A stretch of DNA of 64,000 nt from Sphingobacterium sp. (GTDB lineage Bacteria; Bacteroidota; Bacteroidia; Sphingobacteriales; Sphingobacteriaceae), in contig JAITLV010000335.1 of the NCBI GenBank assembly GCA_031277685.1, positions 1-64,000 on the forward strand, written 5' to 3'. Made by a program: the position numbers and the translations under genes. Shown here in pieces: positions 26,700-34,973 of the stretch (its first letter is position 1; the number at the start of each line of letters is the position of its first letter). The notes beneath the pieces were generated by a model. The model made no database searches, was not told where the DNA came from, and saw only the letters and a program-made list of their open reading frames with translations.

Positions 26700-29600
26700 T
26701 TATTGAATAGTTAAGTTTATACCGAAGGAGAAAGAACGTTGTAGCGGATAAATCTTGGAGTCACCTACCAAAAGTTCTGGATCGACCTGAAAACGCCCCT
26801 TCATGCCCGGTGCTACAGTGAACACATTTTCTGCACTGAAATATACCCTGAGCATCGGGATATGATATCTGCCGGTGAGGCTTTTAGGTAAAGTATACCC
26901 CAACTGGAGATTTTTCATGCGCAAATAAGCGGCATTGAGTAAATACCTGGATGACGTCTGCATGTTCTTGTTCATTTCAGTAGACATATAATATTTAGGG
27001 AAGAAACCGTCAGGAGTAGATTCCGTCCAACGATCCAGGTTTGAAGTTAGAATAGTAGATTGCCAAACGCTTCCTACAATTCCCCAGTAATAATTGGATG
27101 TGGTCCAGAAATCCTGTCTGCCCACACCCTGCAAAAAACCATTCAGGTCAAAGCCTTTCCAATTGACCCCAAAATTGAAGCCGTAAGAAAATTTTGGGGT
27201 ACTGTTTCCAATGATACTGAGATCACCATGATCGTCTAAGGTGTATAACCCAGGATGGATCTGGCCATCATTGTTAAGATCCGCATAGCGCACATCACCG
27301 GGACTCCAATTTGCATGTATGAAGGTCTGCTTAGGAGCGGCAGCAATTTCTTCTGCCGACTGAAATAAACCGTTGCTCTGCAATCCCCAAATCTCGCCCA
27401 TACTTTTTCCATTGTACCAATTACCAATTAAACCAGCGGCATTAGGATAGTTTAAAACTTTTCCGCTATAGCGCGAAAAGATCACCCGTGCATTGTAGCC
27501 AACTTTACCGATCTTATCATTCCAGGATACTGTAAGGTCAATTCCTTTGTTTTCAATCGCGGCATTATTCACCTGTGGTGGTGCAATACCTATTACAGAA
27601 GGAAGATCCTCGGCAGGACCGAACAGATCCACCGTTTTGCGACGATACCAATCCGCTGTCAGCTGAAGACGCTCATTCAGAGCACCAATGTCCACACCGA
27701 TATCCAGCATGCTCGGTTTTGCCCATGTGATATTGTCAGAAGTAAGTGCACCTACAGAAACAAAGGGATTTCGGCCATTGGAAAACATCCAGCTGGAACG
27801 TGCCCCCGTTGTGAGTAGAGTTTGGTAAGGATACACCCCAACGCTCGATTGATCTCCCAATTTACCATAAGAACCACGCAATTTAAATGTAGAGATATGT
27901 TTGGAAAGGTTTTGCCAGTAATTTTCCTTAGCGATATTATAACCTGCTGAAAAAGAAGGAAAGAAATTGTAGCGTCTATTAGCCGGGAAACGGGAAGATC
28001 CATCATAACGGCCATTGAATTCGAATAAGTAACGATCTTTATAATTATAGTTGAACCTGCCAAAGAACCCTTCGGTTGCCCAGGCACTCAGGTTGTCATA
28101 CGCGTTATAGTTCTGTCCGTAGGTCAAGGCCATGGATGGCTGTTCAAAATTATACAAATTACTATTGGAGGCCGTTAGGGTGCCAAAATTTTGATATTCC
28201 TGTTGGTAGCCTGCTAAAACCTTGAAAGAGTGCCCAGCTATTTCTCTTTCATAACTGGAATAGATGTTATAGGTTTTATAATAATCATTTCGTGCGGATT
28301 TTGTCAGGTAAGACTGTCCACCGTTAGATTGGCGCGGTATATTTGCTACATTATAATAGGTAAAAGGAAGCTGTAAAGTACTCCCTTCACCCGCCAGATA
28401 ATTGTAACTATAATTAGCCTTAATTTCCCAGCCTTTCAAAGGCTTTATGGTCACATCTCCCGTAAGCCAGGAATCTTTGGTTTTTTCCGCAACACCACCA
28501 CCGTAAATAAATTCCAGTAGATTGGATTCCCTCGTGTAGTGTCCATAAGGATCGGTTACCGGTACGTTTGGAAATAACCGACCGATCTGGTGGAACCAAT
28601 TATTGCCTATACCGGAAGTAGCCAAGGGCTGGGTAGTGGTTCTATGGGCAAATGAACTTTTTAGGCCAAAAGAAAGCCAGTCTGTCACATGCGCCTCCAC
28701 ATTGGAACGTAGGTTATACCGTTTATGATAATCGTCATAGAAATTAAACATGCCGTGCTGCTGTTCGGTACCTAAACCAATGAAGTAATTGATCTTACTG
28801 CTACCTCCGCGCATGGAAACATTGTGCTGTTGGCTGGGTGACGTTTCTTTCATATATGCTTTGAACCAGTCCGTATTACCGCTAGCACCAGTATAACCAC
28901 TGATCCATTCACTCGGATTATTGGGATCGGGAATATATGTCGGCGTATTTTCTGGATCTTGTAAATACGCCTTGATACGTTCAATGGTTTCTGCTGAATA
29001 AAAAGGAGCTGATCCAGCATTGGTATGTGCTTCATTGATAATTTCAGCAAACGTCAAAGAATTGACCATTGTTGGCAGGTTCATCGGTTTGTTATATCGG
29101 AAATTGCTGTTTACTGTAACCGACATGGGTTCATCTTTTTTACCCTTTTTGGTTTCTATCAATAACACTCCATAAGGTGCGCGTGACCCATAAATTGCAG
29201 AAGAGGCGGCATCTTTTAGCACGGTAACGGATGCTACATCTGCCGGGTTCACGGCATTGATATCTGCAGGTACCCCATCTATCAAGATAAGAGGTGAACC
29301 CGTTGTGCCCAAACCTGTATAACCACGGATATTGATAGCCTTTTGGGAACCCGGACGGCCTCCCTGGCTATTGGTCGTAATATTTAGATTAGCCATAGTG
29401 CCCTGAAGTCCTTCTGCGATATTGGTAATGGGTCTGTTCTGTAATCTTTCTCTACTGATCTGATCAACTGCGCCGGTTAAGTTCGCTTTCTTTGTTGTGC
29501 CATATCCCACCACGATCACTTCATCCAGAGAGCGTTCCAGCACTGCAAGCCGAATCTCCAACTCCCCGGAGCTTTGAACAGTTACTTCTTTTGTTTGGTA

Positions 29601-30146
29601 GCCGAGGAAACTGGCAACCAAAATATCCCCATCAGCTACGTCAATAGAGAATCTTCCGTTTTCATCGGTCTGCGTACCTTTTTTAGTACCTTTGACTAGG
29701 ATAGAAACGCCACTCAGAACAACTCCTTCCTGGTTTAAAACTTTACCATTGATGATTTTATCTTGACGGATAATTTGTGTTTTTTTAGGCTCTTCTGCTT
29801 TCCTGCGTACGACAATAGAATTTCCTTGCAACTCGTATGCAATAGGCTGATCTTTAGTAATTAGGTCCATTGCTTCTGTCACGCTCTTGCCATTTATATT
29901 AACTGTAACAGGATGTGCACCTTGCAAATTGGACTGAAACAGTACCAATTCATATCCACTCTGTTTCTTGATGGCCTCAATAGCACTTCTTAAAGAGGCA
30001 TTCCTTAGGTTCAATGATATGGTTTGCCCGTAAGCAAAAGCAATCAGGTGTCCTGTGCACAGAAAAACAAAACTACAGGAAATTTTTAAAGCAAAGCTGC
30101 AAGATATGCTTCTGCATCTCTGTTGCACTTTTAATCTAAAATTCAT
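26700..30146 (-). CDS. SusC/RagA-family TonB-dependent transporter, locus C
   Basis: Start chosen at 30146 (MNFRLKVQQRCRS), parallel to locus B; an upstream ATG at 30209 is also in frame. After the signal region (LIAFAYGQ) come the STN domain (ISLNLRNASLRSAIEAIKKQ), regulatory-like domain (NGKVLNQEGVVLSGVSILV), TonB-box region EVIVVGYGTTKKANLTGAV, plug (INIRGYTGLGTTGSPLILID, LKDAASSAIYGSRAPYGVL) and barrel. Imports products of the surface GH16 enzyme with the SusD partner encoded 16 bases downstream. The STN sequence is nearly the same as in locus B (IKKQSGYELVL), so cross-talk between the two FecR proteins is possible. Confidence 0.95.
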   Translation of the reverse strand: MNFRLKVQQRCRSISCSFALKISCSFVFLCTGHLIAFAYGQTISLNLRNASLRSAIEAIKKQSGYELVLFQSNLQGAHPVTVNINGKSVTEAMDLITKDQPIAYELQGNSIVVRRKAEEPKKTQIIRQDKIINGKVLNQEGVVLSGVSILVKGTKKGTQTDENGRFSIDVADGDILVASFLGYQTKEVTVQSSGELEIRLAVLERSLDEVIVVGYGTTKKANLTGAVDQISRERLQNRPITNIAEGLQGTMANLNITTNSQGGRPGSQKAINIRGYTGLGTTGSPLILIDGVPADINAVNPADVASVTVLKDAASSAIYGSRAPYGVLLIETKKGKKDEPMSVTVNSNFRYNKPMNLPTMVNSLTFAEIINEAHTNAGSAPFYSAETIERIKAYLQDPENTPTYIPDPNNPSEWISGYTGASGNTDWFKAYMKETSPSQQHNVSMRGGSSKINYFIGLGTEQQHGMFNFYDDYHKRYNLRSNVEAHVTDWLSFGLKSSFAHRTTTQPLATSGIGNNWFHQIGRLFPNVPVTDPYGHYTRESNLLEFIYGGGVAEKTKDSWLTGDVTIKPLKGWEIKANYSYNYLAGEGSTLQLPFTYYNVANIPRQSNGGQSYLTKSARNDYYKTYNIYSSYEREIAGHSFKVLAGYQQEYQNFGTLTASNSNLYNFEQPSMALTYGQNYNAYDNLSAWATEGFFGRFNYNYKDRYLFEFNGRYDGSSRFPANRRYNFFPSFSAGYNIAKENYWQNLSKHISTFKLRGSYGKLGDQSSVGVYPYQTLLTTGARSSWMFSNGRNPFVSVGALTSDNITWAKPSMLDIGVDIGALNERLQLTADWYRRKTVDLFGPAEDLPSVIGIAPPQVNNAAIENKGIDLTVSWNDKIGKVGYNARVIFSRYSGKVLNYPNAAGLIGNWYNGKSMGEIWGLQSNGLFQSAEEIAAAPKQTFIHANWSPGDVRYADLNNDGQIHPGLYTLDDHGDLSIIGNSTPKFSYGFNFGVNWKGFDLNGFLQGVGRQDFWTTSNYYWGIVGSVWQSTILTSNLDRWTESTPDGFFPKYYMSTEMNKNMQTSSRYLLNAAYLRMKNLQLGYTLPKSLTGRYHIPMLRVYFSAENVFTVAPGMKGRFQVDPELLVGDSKIYPLQRSFSFGINLTIQ

Positions 30147-30222
30147 AATTTTAAAGGTTGTTAGGGACTTCCAGTAGGAGCTTCTTAATTTCTCTGGAAA
30201 TCTGGTCATCTAATAATTTACT

Positions 30223-30251
30223 GCGTGAGAGTGATTGCAGCACTTTCACGC
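30223..30251 (-). promoter_or_regulatory. Hairpin in the fecR-susC gap, locus C
   Basis: On the minus strand GCGTGAAAGTG, a 7-base loop, then CACTCTCACGC: 10 of 11 pairs. The 5' arm equals that of locus B. It sits 77 bases before the chosen susC start. Confidence 0.5.
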
Positions 30252-30312
30252 TTTATTTTTCAATGAGCTAATCTAAGGTGGGATGGTCTGTCCTCTTTTC
30301 ATAAACAAAAAG

Positions 30313-31461
30313 TTAAAGTTTATCTATCATTTTCACTGTGATTACTTTACCATTCCTGGTCAGTTTTAAATTTCCAGTTGCCTCAAGGAGATTTAAGATA
30401 TCTCCCAGGCTTTTCTTTCTGGAAATGGTTACGTCTATTTTTTCATCGCGTATAGGCCCGTTAAATTGTACCTCGAAATTATACCATCTGGCCAACTCCT
30501 CCATAATTTCATTTATTCCCGCTCCGTCAAACTGAAAATAACCTTTTTTCCAGGCAATAGCATCTTCGGCATTCACCCTTCTTTTCAGTTGCCCTTTACC
30601 GGAAATAACCAATTGGTCGCCCGGAAGTAATTTCGTGCTACCATTGACCATAACCAGACCTTCCAGTAAGGTCGTCGTGCTTTTAGCAGCCCCGGGATAA
30701 CTATTTACATTAAAATGCGTTCCCAAAACTTTAATTTCTTCCCGGTCTGTTACTACGATAAATGGTAGATCGGCATTTTTCGCCACCTCGAAATAAGCTT
30801 CTCCTTCCAGATAAACCTTCCGTTCATCCTGGCCTTTGAAACTTACCGGATAACGGAGGGAGGAAGATGCATTCATCCACACTTTGGTGCCATCAGCCAG
30901 CGTAAGCTGATATTGGTGCCCCTTTGCGTTCAACAGCGTATGGTAATAGACGATATTTAAATTCAGCTTTTCAGAATTGCCATACACTAAGGATGAATCA
31001 GAATTCTTAGAAACATCTGTCTCATTCGTGTTTACGATCAAACCTTCCTGTTGATCATTCAGGTTAATCTGGCTTCCATCATCCATTAAGAGTATTGCCC
31101 CATCCTGTGGTGAGGCTGTTCGTGCTGGTTTAAATGAGGTAGCAATATTTTTATGTAAGGGTGATCCGTCTTGTAAATACCAGATCGCTCCCAGGCAGAT
31201 AGTCAGAAAACAGGCTGCTACCGTGGAGACCGAACGTATCTTTCGTACTTTGGTCTCTTTTTTTGCAAAGGTCCTACCTGCCAGCTCAGAAAAATACTGA
31301 TCCTTTTCCAGGCTAAAAGATGCTGGAATCTCGTGATCCATTGAGTTGTTTTCCTGAAGGATACTACATAGATGATTATACCGAATAAGATCATCATCCG
31401 ATGCCGTTCCATTCTCGATGCGCTTTAAAATTTCTAATGTTTCAGCTTCTCTGTTTTCCAT
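30313..31461 (-). CDS. FecR-family anti-sigma factor, locus C
   Basis: 382 residues from the ATG at 31461 (MENREAETLEILKRIENGTA); an ATG three codons upstream is also in frame. Membrane span at about 78-97 (VSTVAACFLTICLGAIWYL). FecR domain: LADGTKVWMNASSSLRYPV, GEAYFEVAKNADLPFIV, VLGTHFNVNSY. C-terminal sensor part: LARWYNFEVQF and ISRKKSLGDILNLLEATG, the latter nearly identical to locus B (ISRKKSLGQVLELLEMTG). It lies between sigma and susC like its three paralogues in the window. Confidence 0.92.
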   Translation of the reverse strand: MENREAETLEILKRIENGTASDDDLIRYNHLCSILQENNSMDHEIPASFSLEKDQYFSELAGRTFAKKETKVRKIRSVSTVAACFLTICLGAIWYLQDGSPLHKNIATSFKPARTASPQDGAILLMDDGSQINLNDQQEGLIVNTNETDVSKNSDSSLVYGNSEKLNLNIVYYHTLLNAKGHQYQLTLADGTKVWMNASSSLRYPVSFKGQDERKVYLEGEAYFEVAKNADLPFIVVTDREEIKVLGTHFNVNSYPGAAKSTTTLLEGLVMVNGSTKLLPGDQLVISGKGQLKRRVNAEDAIAWKKGYFQFDGAGINEIMEELARWYNFEVQFNGPIRDEKIDVTISRKKSLGDILNLLEATGNLKLTRNGKVITVKMIDKL

Positions 31462-31490
31462 AAGACCCAAACGGTTTTTCCCTTAGTTTA

Positions 31491-31522
31491 GAGATAAGAG
31501 CATCGAACCTGGGGTATCTACT
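31491..31522 (-). promoter_or_regulatory. Conserved element in the fecI-fecR gap, locus C
   Basis: Minus strand: ACTAGTAGATACC, then TTCGATGCTCTTATCTC. It is the clearest example of the gap motif; see loci A, B and D. It overlaps nothing else and starts right after the poly-T end of the sigma gene. Confidence 0.35.
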
Positions 31523-31526
31523 AGTC

Positions 31527-32099
31527 TTAAAGAAAAAAAAATAAAAAAATAATCCAATAAATTATTTTACCGATATATATTCTTAGTTTTCTGAGTGTTA
31601 CATTTAAGTGATTACGTACAGTATTTTCAGAAATGCCTAATTTTTTGGCAATTTCTTTGTGAGGAAGATAGTTTTCGCGGCTTAGAACAAAAATTTCTTT
31701 GGCTTTAGGAGGTAAGGAACAGACAAAATCACGGATGACATCTTGAAGTTCTTTTAGGTCCAAAGCCTGATCAGTAGTAGGAAAACAATTGATAGCCGTT
31801 AGCTGAGCCAGGATTTCACTGTGTTTTCTTCCGGTAATGATCTTTCTAGTCAATTGATATTTGACCGCAGTAAAAAGATAACTTCTCAGGTTTGTAATTT
31901 CTAAATGCTGACGGTTTTCCCATAACCAGGCAAAAAGATCCTGAACCACATCGATACAATCCGCTTCATCTTTAATAATGCGGTAGCCATAAGCAAAGAG
32001 CTGATCTGAATACTTAAAATAGATCAGCTTAAATGCCGAGTCATCCCCAGATTTAAATCTTGATAGTAGTATGCAATCGTTGTCTTCCTTTTGGTTCAT
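31527..32099 (-). CDS. ECF RNA polymerase sigma factor (FecI-like), locus C
   Basis: 190 residues from the ATG at 32099; a second ATG lies two codons upstream. Region 2: YGYRIIKDEADCIDVVQDLFAWLW and NLRSYLFTAVKYQL. Region 4: LPPKAKEIFVLSRENYLPHKEI and ISENTVRNHLNVTLRKL. The tail (IIYWIIFLFFFL) is hydrophobic, as in locus B, and again coded by runs of T. The high similarity to the locus B factor suggests the two may recognise overlapping promoters. Followed by its FecR. Confidence 0.92.
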   Translation of the reverse strand: MNQKEDNDCILLSRFKSGDDSAFKLIYFKYSDQLFAYGYRIIKDEADCIDVVQDLFAWLWENRQHLEITNLRSYLFTAVKYQLTRKIITGRKHSEILAQLTAINCFPTTDQALDLKELQDVIRDFVCSLPPKAKEIFVLSRENYLPHKEIAKKLGISENTVRNHLNVTLRKLRIYIGKIIYWIIFLFFFL

Positions 32100-32225
32100 A
32101 ATCATCAGCTTTTATAGGTCTACAAACTTTATGAGTAAGTGGAGTCTTACCTTAACGCTGCCAGAGCGATTTATCCGCAATACGATTTTAATGAGAAAAT
32201 CCTAAATTTTCAACTTAAAATATAA

Positions 32226-32241
32226 CACAATCGATTGCTTA
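32226..32241 (-). promoter_or_regulatory. LacI-like palindrome upstream of PUL C
   Basis: CAATCGATTG (228-237 of this kilobase) is a perfect palindrome within CACAATCGATTGCTTAA. It is about 130 bp before the sigma start, as in PUL B, and shares the flanking TTAATTTTT. Likely operator for a carbohydrate-responsive LacI-type or global regulator not encoded here. Confidence 0.5.
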
Positions 32242-32615
32242 ATTTTTCAAATTCAATTTATGCTTTAGTTTTGGAGCTGTTTCCAATATCTTCTGAAAGT
32301 TTTGCATGGAAACAAACAAAGAATTTTTTCGCTTATAAGTATTAAAAATCTCTCCCGTATTTCAACCTAAGTGGTGATTATTTATTATTTGTCCTGTATT
32401 AAAAGTGATTTATGCTGCAAATACTATGTTTTTGTCCTGCTATTTTTACAGACTGTCATTTTAACTTTGAATAATTGAACGAAGATGATAAAAACCTGTC
32501 TTATAATACTTACTATACTATTAATTGAAAAGATTTGGGCTGATTTTTATGCATGTATCACAAAGGACTAGAGTTCCTTCATAAAAAAGGAATTCTGATA
32601 TCTAAAAAATAAAAA
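32242..32615. other. Gene-free gap between PUL C and the orphan peptide
   Basis: AT-rich divergent promoter region. No ORF of note. The sequence just before the peptide gene contains AAGATTTG at about 32530, one base from a TAnnTTTG -7 element, which may be its promoter. Confidence 0.3.
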
Positions 32616-32798
32616 ATGGAAAATCAAGAAAAAAGGAAAAAGCTGAAATACGTAACACCTAAGATGACGGTTAATGAAATTGAAATGGAGCAGGGCATAG
32701 CAGCCGGTTCTGCCACTGTGAACCCGTCCAATGAATCTGGAGGTATGAAACAGTCTTGGGAAAGCGGTTCTGATAGCAATCGTTCTATGGATTGGTAA
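32616..32798 (+). CDS. Small GSA-motif peptide, copy 1 (orphan)
   Basis: 60 residues. The N-terminal half (KKLKYVTPKMTVNEIEMEQG, then IAAGSA) is shared with the peptides at 43601 and 46970; the C-terminal half ends in WESGSDSNRSMDW, related to WESGWSNGRDFDL in copy 2. No signal peptide or membrane segment. Short Bacteroidota proteins with a YxxP motif and a small-residue motif near the middle are common, but I know of no described function. This copy stands alone: a T-tailed terminator follows at 32888 and no surface protein gene is next to it. The shared first half and varied second half resemble leader and core of a processed peptide, which is inference. Confidence 0.65.
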   Translation: MENQEKRKKLKYVTPKMTVNEIEMEQGIAAGSATVNPSNESGGMKQSWESGSDSNRSMDW

Positions 32799-32887
32799 GG
32801 TAGTTAAATAAACTGTCCACAAAAGTTAAAGTAAACGCCCCAAAATCATGGATAGGTGACTTCATGTTTGTTTTATTTTAATTCTGA

Positions 32888-32924
32888 CTGAGCTTCTGTT
32901 CCTAATCAGGGCTCGGTTTTTTTT
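32888..32924 (+). terminator. Terminator of the orphan peptide gene
   Basis: CTGAGC and GCTCGG pair over a 17-base loop and are followed by eight T. It is 90 bases past the peptide stop, making the peptide a single-gene transcript. Confidence 0.6.
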
Positions 32925-32989
32925 ATGATTTATCCATCCAGTTTAAAGGCTTGAATGTGATTATAGAAACCTGTTTATCTTTCATTCTC

Positions 32990-33214
32990 TTAGCTTTTCT
33001 TTACAAAAGAATCAACTAAATTAAAGGCCACAAGCAGTAAAAAGATGCCGATGAACTGACCGAGTTTCTCCAGTTAAGCAGTGCGCCATGCCTTTTCGAA
33101 GGTTTTGAATGTATCTAGCCGTGAACTATTGCACCTGTAAAATTTGCGATTGTTTATTGTATAGATTAGAATGAAGCCTATAAGAAAGAAAATACCTCTA
33201 TAATGTGTAATACG
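32990..33214 (-). pseudogene. Decayed small membrane-protein gene
   Basis: One minus-strand frame reads GIFFLIGFILIYTINNRKFY, a basic segment, FKTFEKAWRTA, a TAA stop, then LEKLGQFIGIFLLLVAFNLV and a final stop at 32990-32992. The layout (two membrane helices around a conserved-looking basic linker) resembles small uncharacterised Bacteroidota membrane proteins. The internal stop and missing start show decay. Confidence 0.45.
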
Positions 33215-33284
33215 TCTTCATGCATAATTGTTCATTTTTATTGAGTCTTCTGTTTCTTTTTTCGATACTTACTACCGAAGGTGG

Positions 33285-33608
33285 TTATTTCCTTTTCTCC
33301 AGTCCGTCTGAACTTATTGGACATACATAGTTCGTAAGTGCCAAACTCATTTTTTCCTTGTTATAGCTATAGCAGATCTCCTGCTTTCCAAGATTCTTGT
33401 GAGAAAGATAATAAGATTCGCCCTCTTTTGCGATTTTGAACAGCCGGCCGTTACCAGTAAAACTTTTTCATTCGCCAATAAAAAAATCGGGATCATAATA
33501 GGCTTGGATTTCCCGGATGCGATTTTCTGCCTCTTTTTAACAGTGGAAGCCCACAAATAAAGTTTGACCTACAATATGATAGCCCTGCCTAAATAGATAA
33601 TTCTTGTT
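33285..33608 (-). pseudogene. Decayed gene of unrecognised family
   Basis: A continuous minus-strand frame of about 105 codons is broken by a TAA and a TGA. Readable parts: GYHIVGQTLFVGFHC, then RIREIQAYYDPDFFIGE, then GRLFKIAKEGESYYLSHKNL and CYSYNKEKMSLALTNYVC. The codon pattern and sensible composition on both sides of the stops argue for a former gene. I cannot assign a family. Confidence 0.4.
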
Positions 33609-34249
33609 ATATTAGAAATAATAATTAGACTCTCCACTTAAATATCGAATCCCAAACCGATGCTTAGACAGATCACTGGCTCATCCATGTTCGATAGAAA
33701 TGTATTTTGTTCCATAATATTATAATGCTGATAAGAAAAAAGACAATTATTCAGCTCGGATGGTTAGTATTTCCTCATCCGATCGGGGTTCGTTTAATAT
33801 CAATTTTAATAGCGTCTCTTTCTTCCTTGTGGAGTATGACGTAAGGTCAGATTATTTTTCACAATAACTCTTTTTCCGGTTACTACATAGTTTGAACAAG
33901 ATGTTGGTGTTTATAATTGGCACTCCAAGTAGTTAAACTTAAAGATAAGTTTCTTTTAAATTCGAATGTAGGACAAAAAGATATATTAAGTAGTATTGAA
34001 AATTGATTTTGACTGAGTAAACTTTAATAGATTTTAAATAGTTATTAGCTTGTGAAAGAGCAAATAGCGAATATCATTTGTAATTCTAATTGATAATCTC
34101 ATTTAAGTGCGATTAATTGTTTTGTTGAAAATTGTTTTTAACAACATCTAGTTTTCAATTAATAAATAATTTGGAATATAGCAAGATCTAAAACATTTTT
34201 TTATTCCATTAATTATTGTTTACATTAGGCATTATAAACTGACCTATGC
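33609..34249. other. AT-rich gap before locus D
   Basis: No gene supported. A minus-strand run (KKETLLKLILNEPRSDEEIL) near 33800 may be another relic. The last 200 bases are very AT-rich and presumably hold the promoter of the sigma gene at 34250, though no clean TAnnTTTG was found. Confidence 0.3.
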
Positions 34250-34855
34250 ATGAGAACCGATACTTATTTTGATGAAAGGCAACTTGTTTTGCAAGTGAGC
34301 AAAGGTAATCGTACTGCCTTTGAAAAAATATATCATTTCTACAAAAGAGATATTTTAAACCATTTATATTATATTTTTAAATCCGAAGAACTGACGCATG
34401 ACATCGCACAAGAGACCTTTCTCTCCGTCTGGATAAATAGAAATGCAATAGATCTTGAAAAATCATTTAAGTCTTATTTATACACCATAGCTTCCAATAA
34501 GGCCTATGATCTACTAAGAAAGGCGAAAAAAGATCAAAAGTTATTTGATGCTTTAAGCGCTTTTACTGACGAAATCGAGGATCAAGTTTATGATCAACTT
34601 TTCAAAAAACAACGTTCAGAACAGTTGTATGATATCATGTCTAAACTGCCCAATCAACAAAGGATTGTTTTTCAGATGGCGAAAATTGATGGATATAGTT
34701 ATGAAGAAATAGCAAATATCTTAGGTATTAGCCGACATACCGTTAATACTCATATCAAAAGGGCTAATACATTTATTAAATCACATATTCTAAACAATCC
34801 TGAGTTATTTCTATTAGTCCTTACTGTTGCTTTTGAAATTTCCTTTAATAGTTGA
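34250..34855 (+). CDS. ECF RNA polymerase sigma factor (FecI-like), locus D
   Basis: 201 residues. Region 2: SKGNRTAFEKIYHFYKRDIL, ELTHDIAQETFLSVWINR and KSYLYTIASNKAYDLLRKAK. Region 4: LPNQQRIVFQMAKIDGYSYEEI and ISRHTVNTHIKRANTFIKSH. The hydrophobic tail LFLLVLTVAFEISF is shorter than in loci B and C. It is only distantly related to those two and closer in style to locus A. Its anti-sigma gene follows after 118 bases of extremely AT-rich sequence. Confidence 0.92.
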   Translation: MRTDTYFDERQLVLQVSKGNRTAFEKIYHFYKRDILNHLYYIFKSEELTHDIAQETFLSVWINRNAIDLEKSFKSYLYTIASNKAYDLLRKAKKDQKLFDALSAFTDEIEDQVYDQLFKKQRSEQLYDIMSKLPNQQRIVFQMAKIDGYSYEEIANILGISRHTVNTHIKRANTFIKSHILNNPELFLLVLTVAFEISFNS

Positions 34856-34920
34856 TAATAGGAAAAATATCTACCTGAAATACAGTTAAATATAAAAAAA
34901 ATATTTTTTTTTAATTTTTT

Positions 34921-34955
34921 GTGTACCTCATTTTCGATCCACAGTCGTATATATC
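34921..34955 (+). promoter_or_regulatory. Conserved element in the fecI-fecR gap, locus D
   Basis: GTGTACCTCA, then TTTTCGATCC and AGTCGTATATATC, following a poly-A/poly-T stretch. It aligns by eye with the elements in loci A-C. Confidence 0.3.
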
Positions 34956-34973
34956 AAAAAGAAAGGAGAGACT

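Noticed and set aside
33720..33850. Short plus-strand ORF beginning at 33729
   Set aside because: 38 codons, no family; the opposite strand looks more protein-like, so no call was made.
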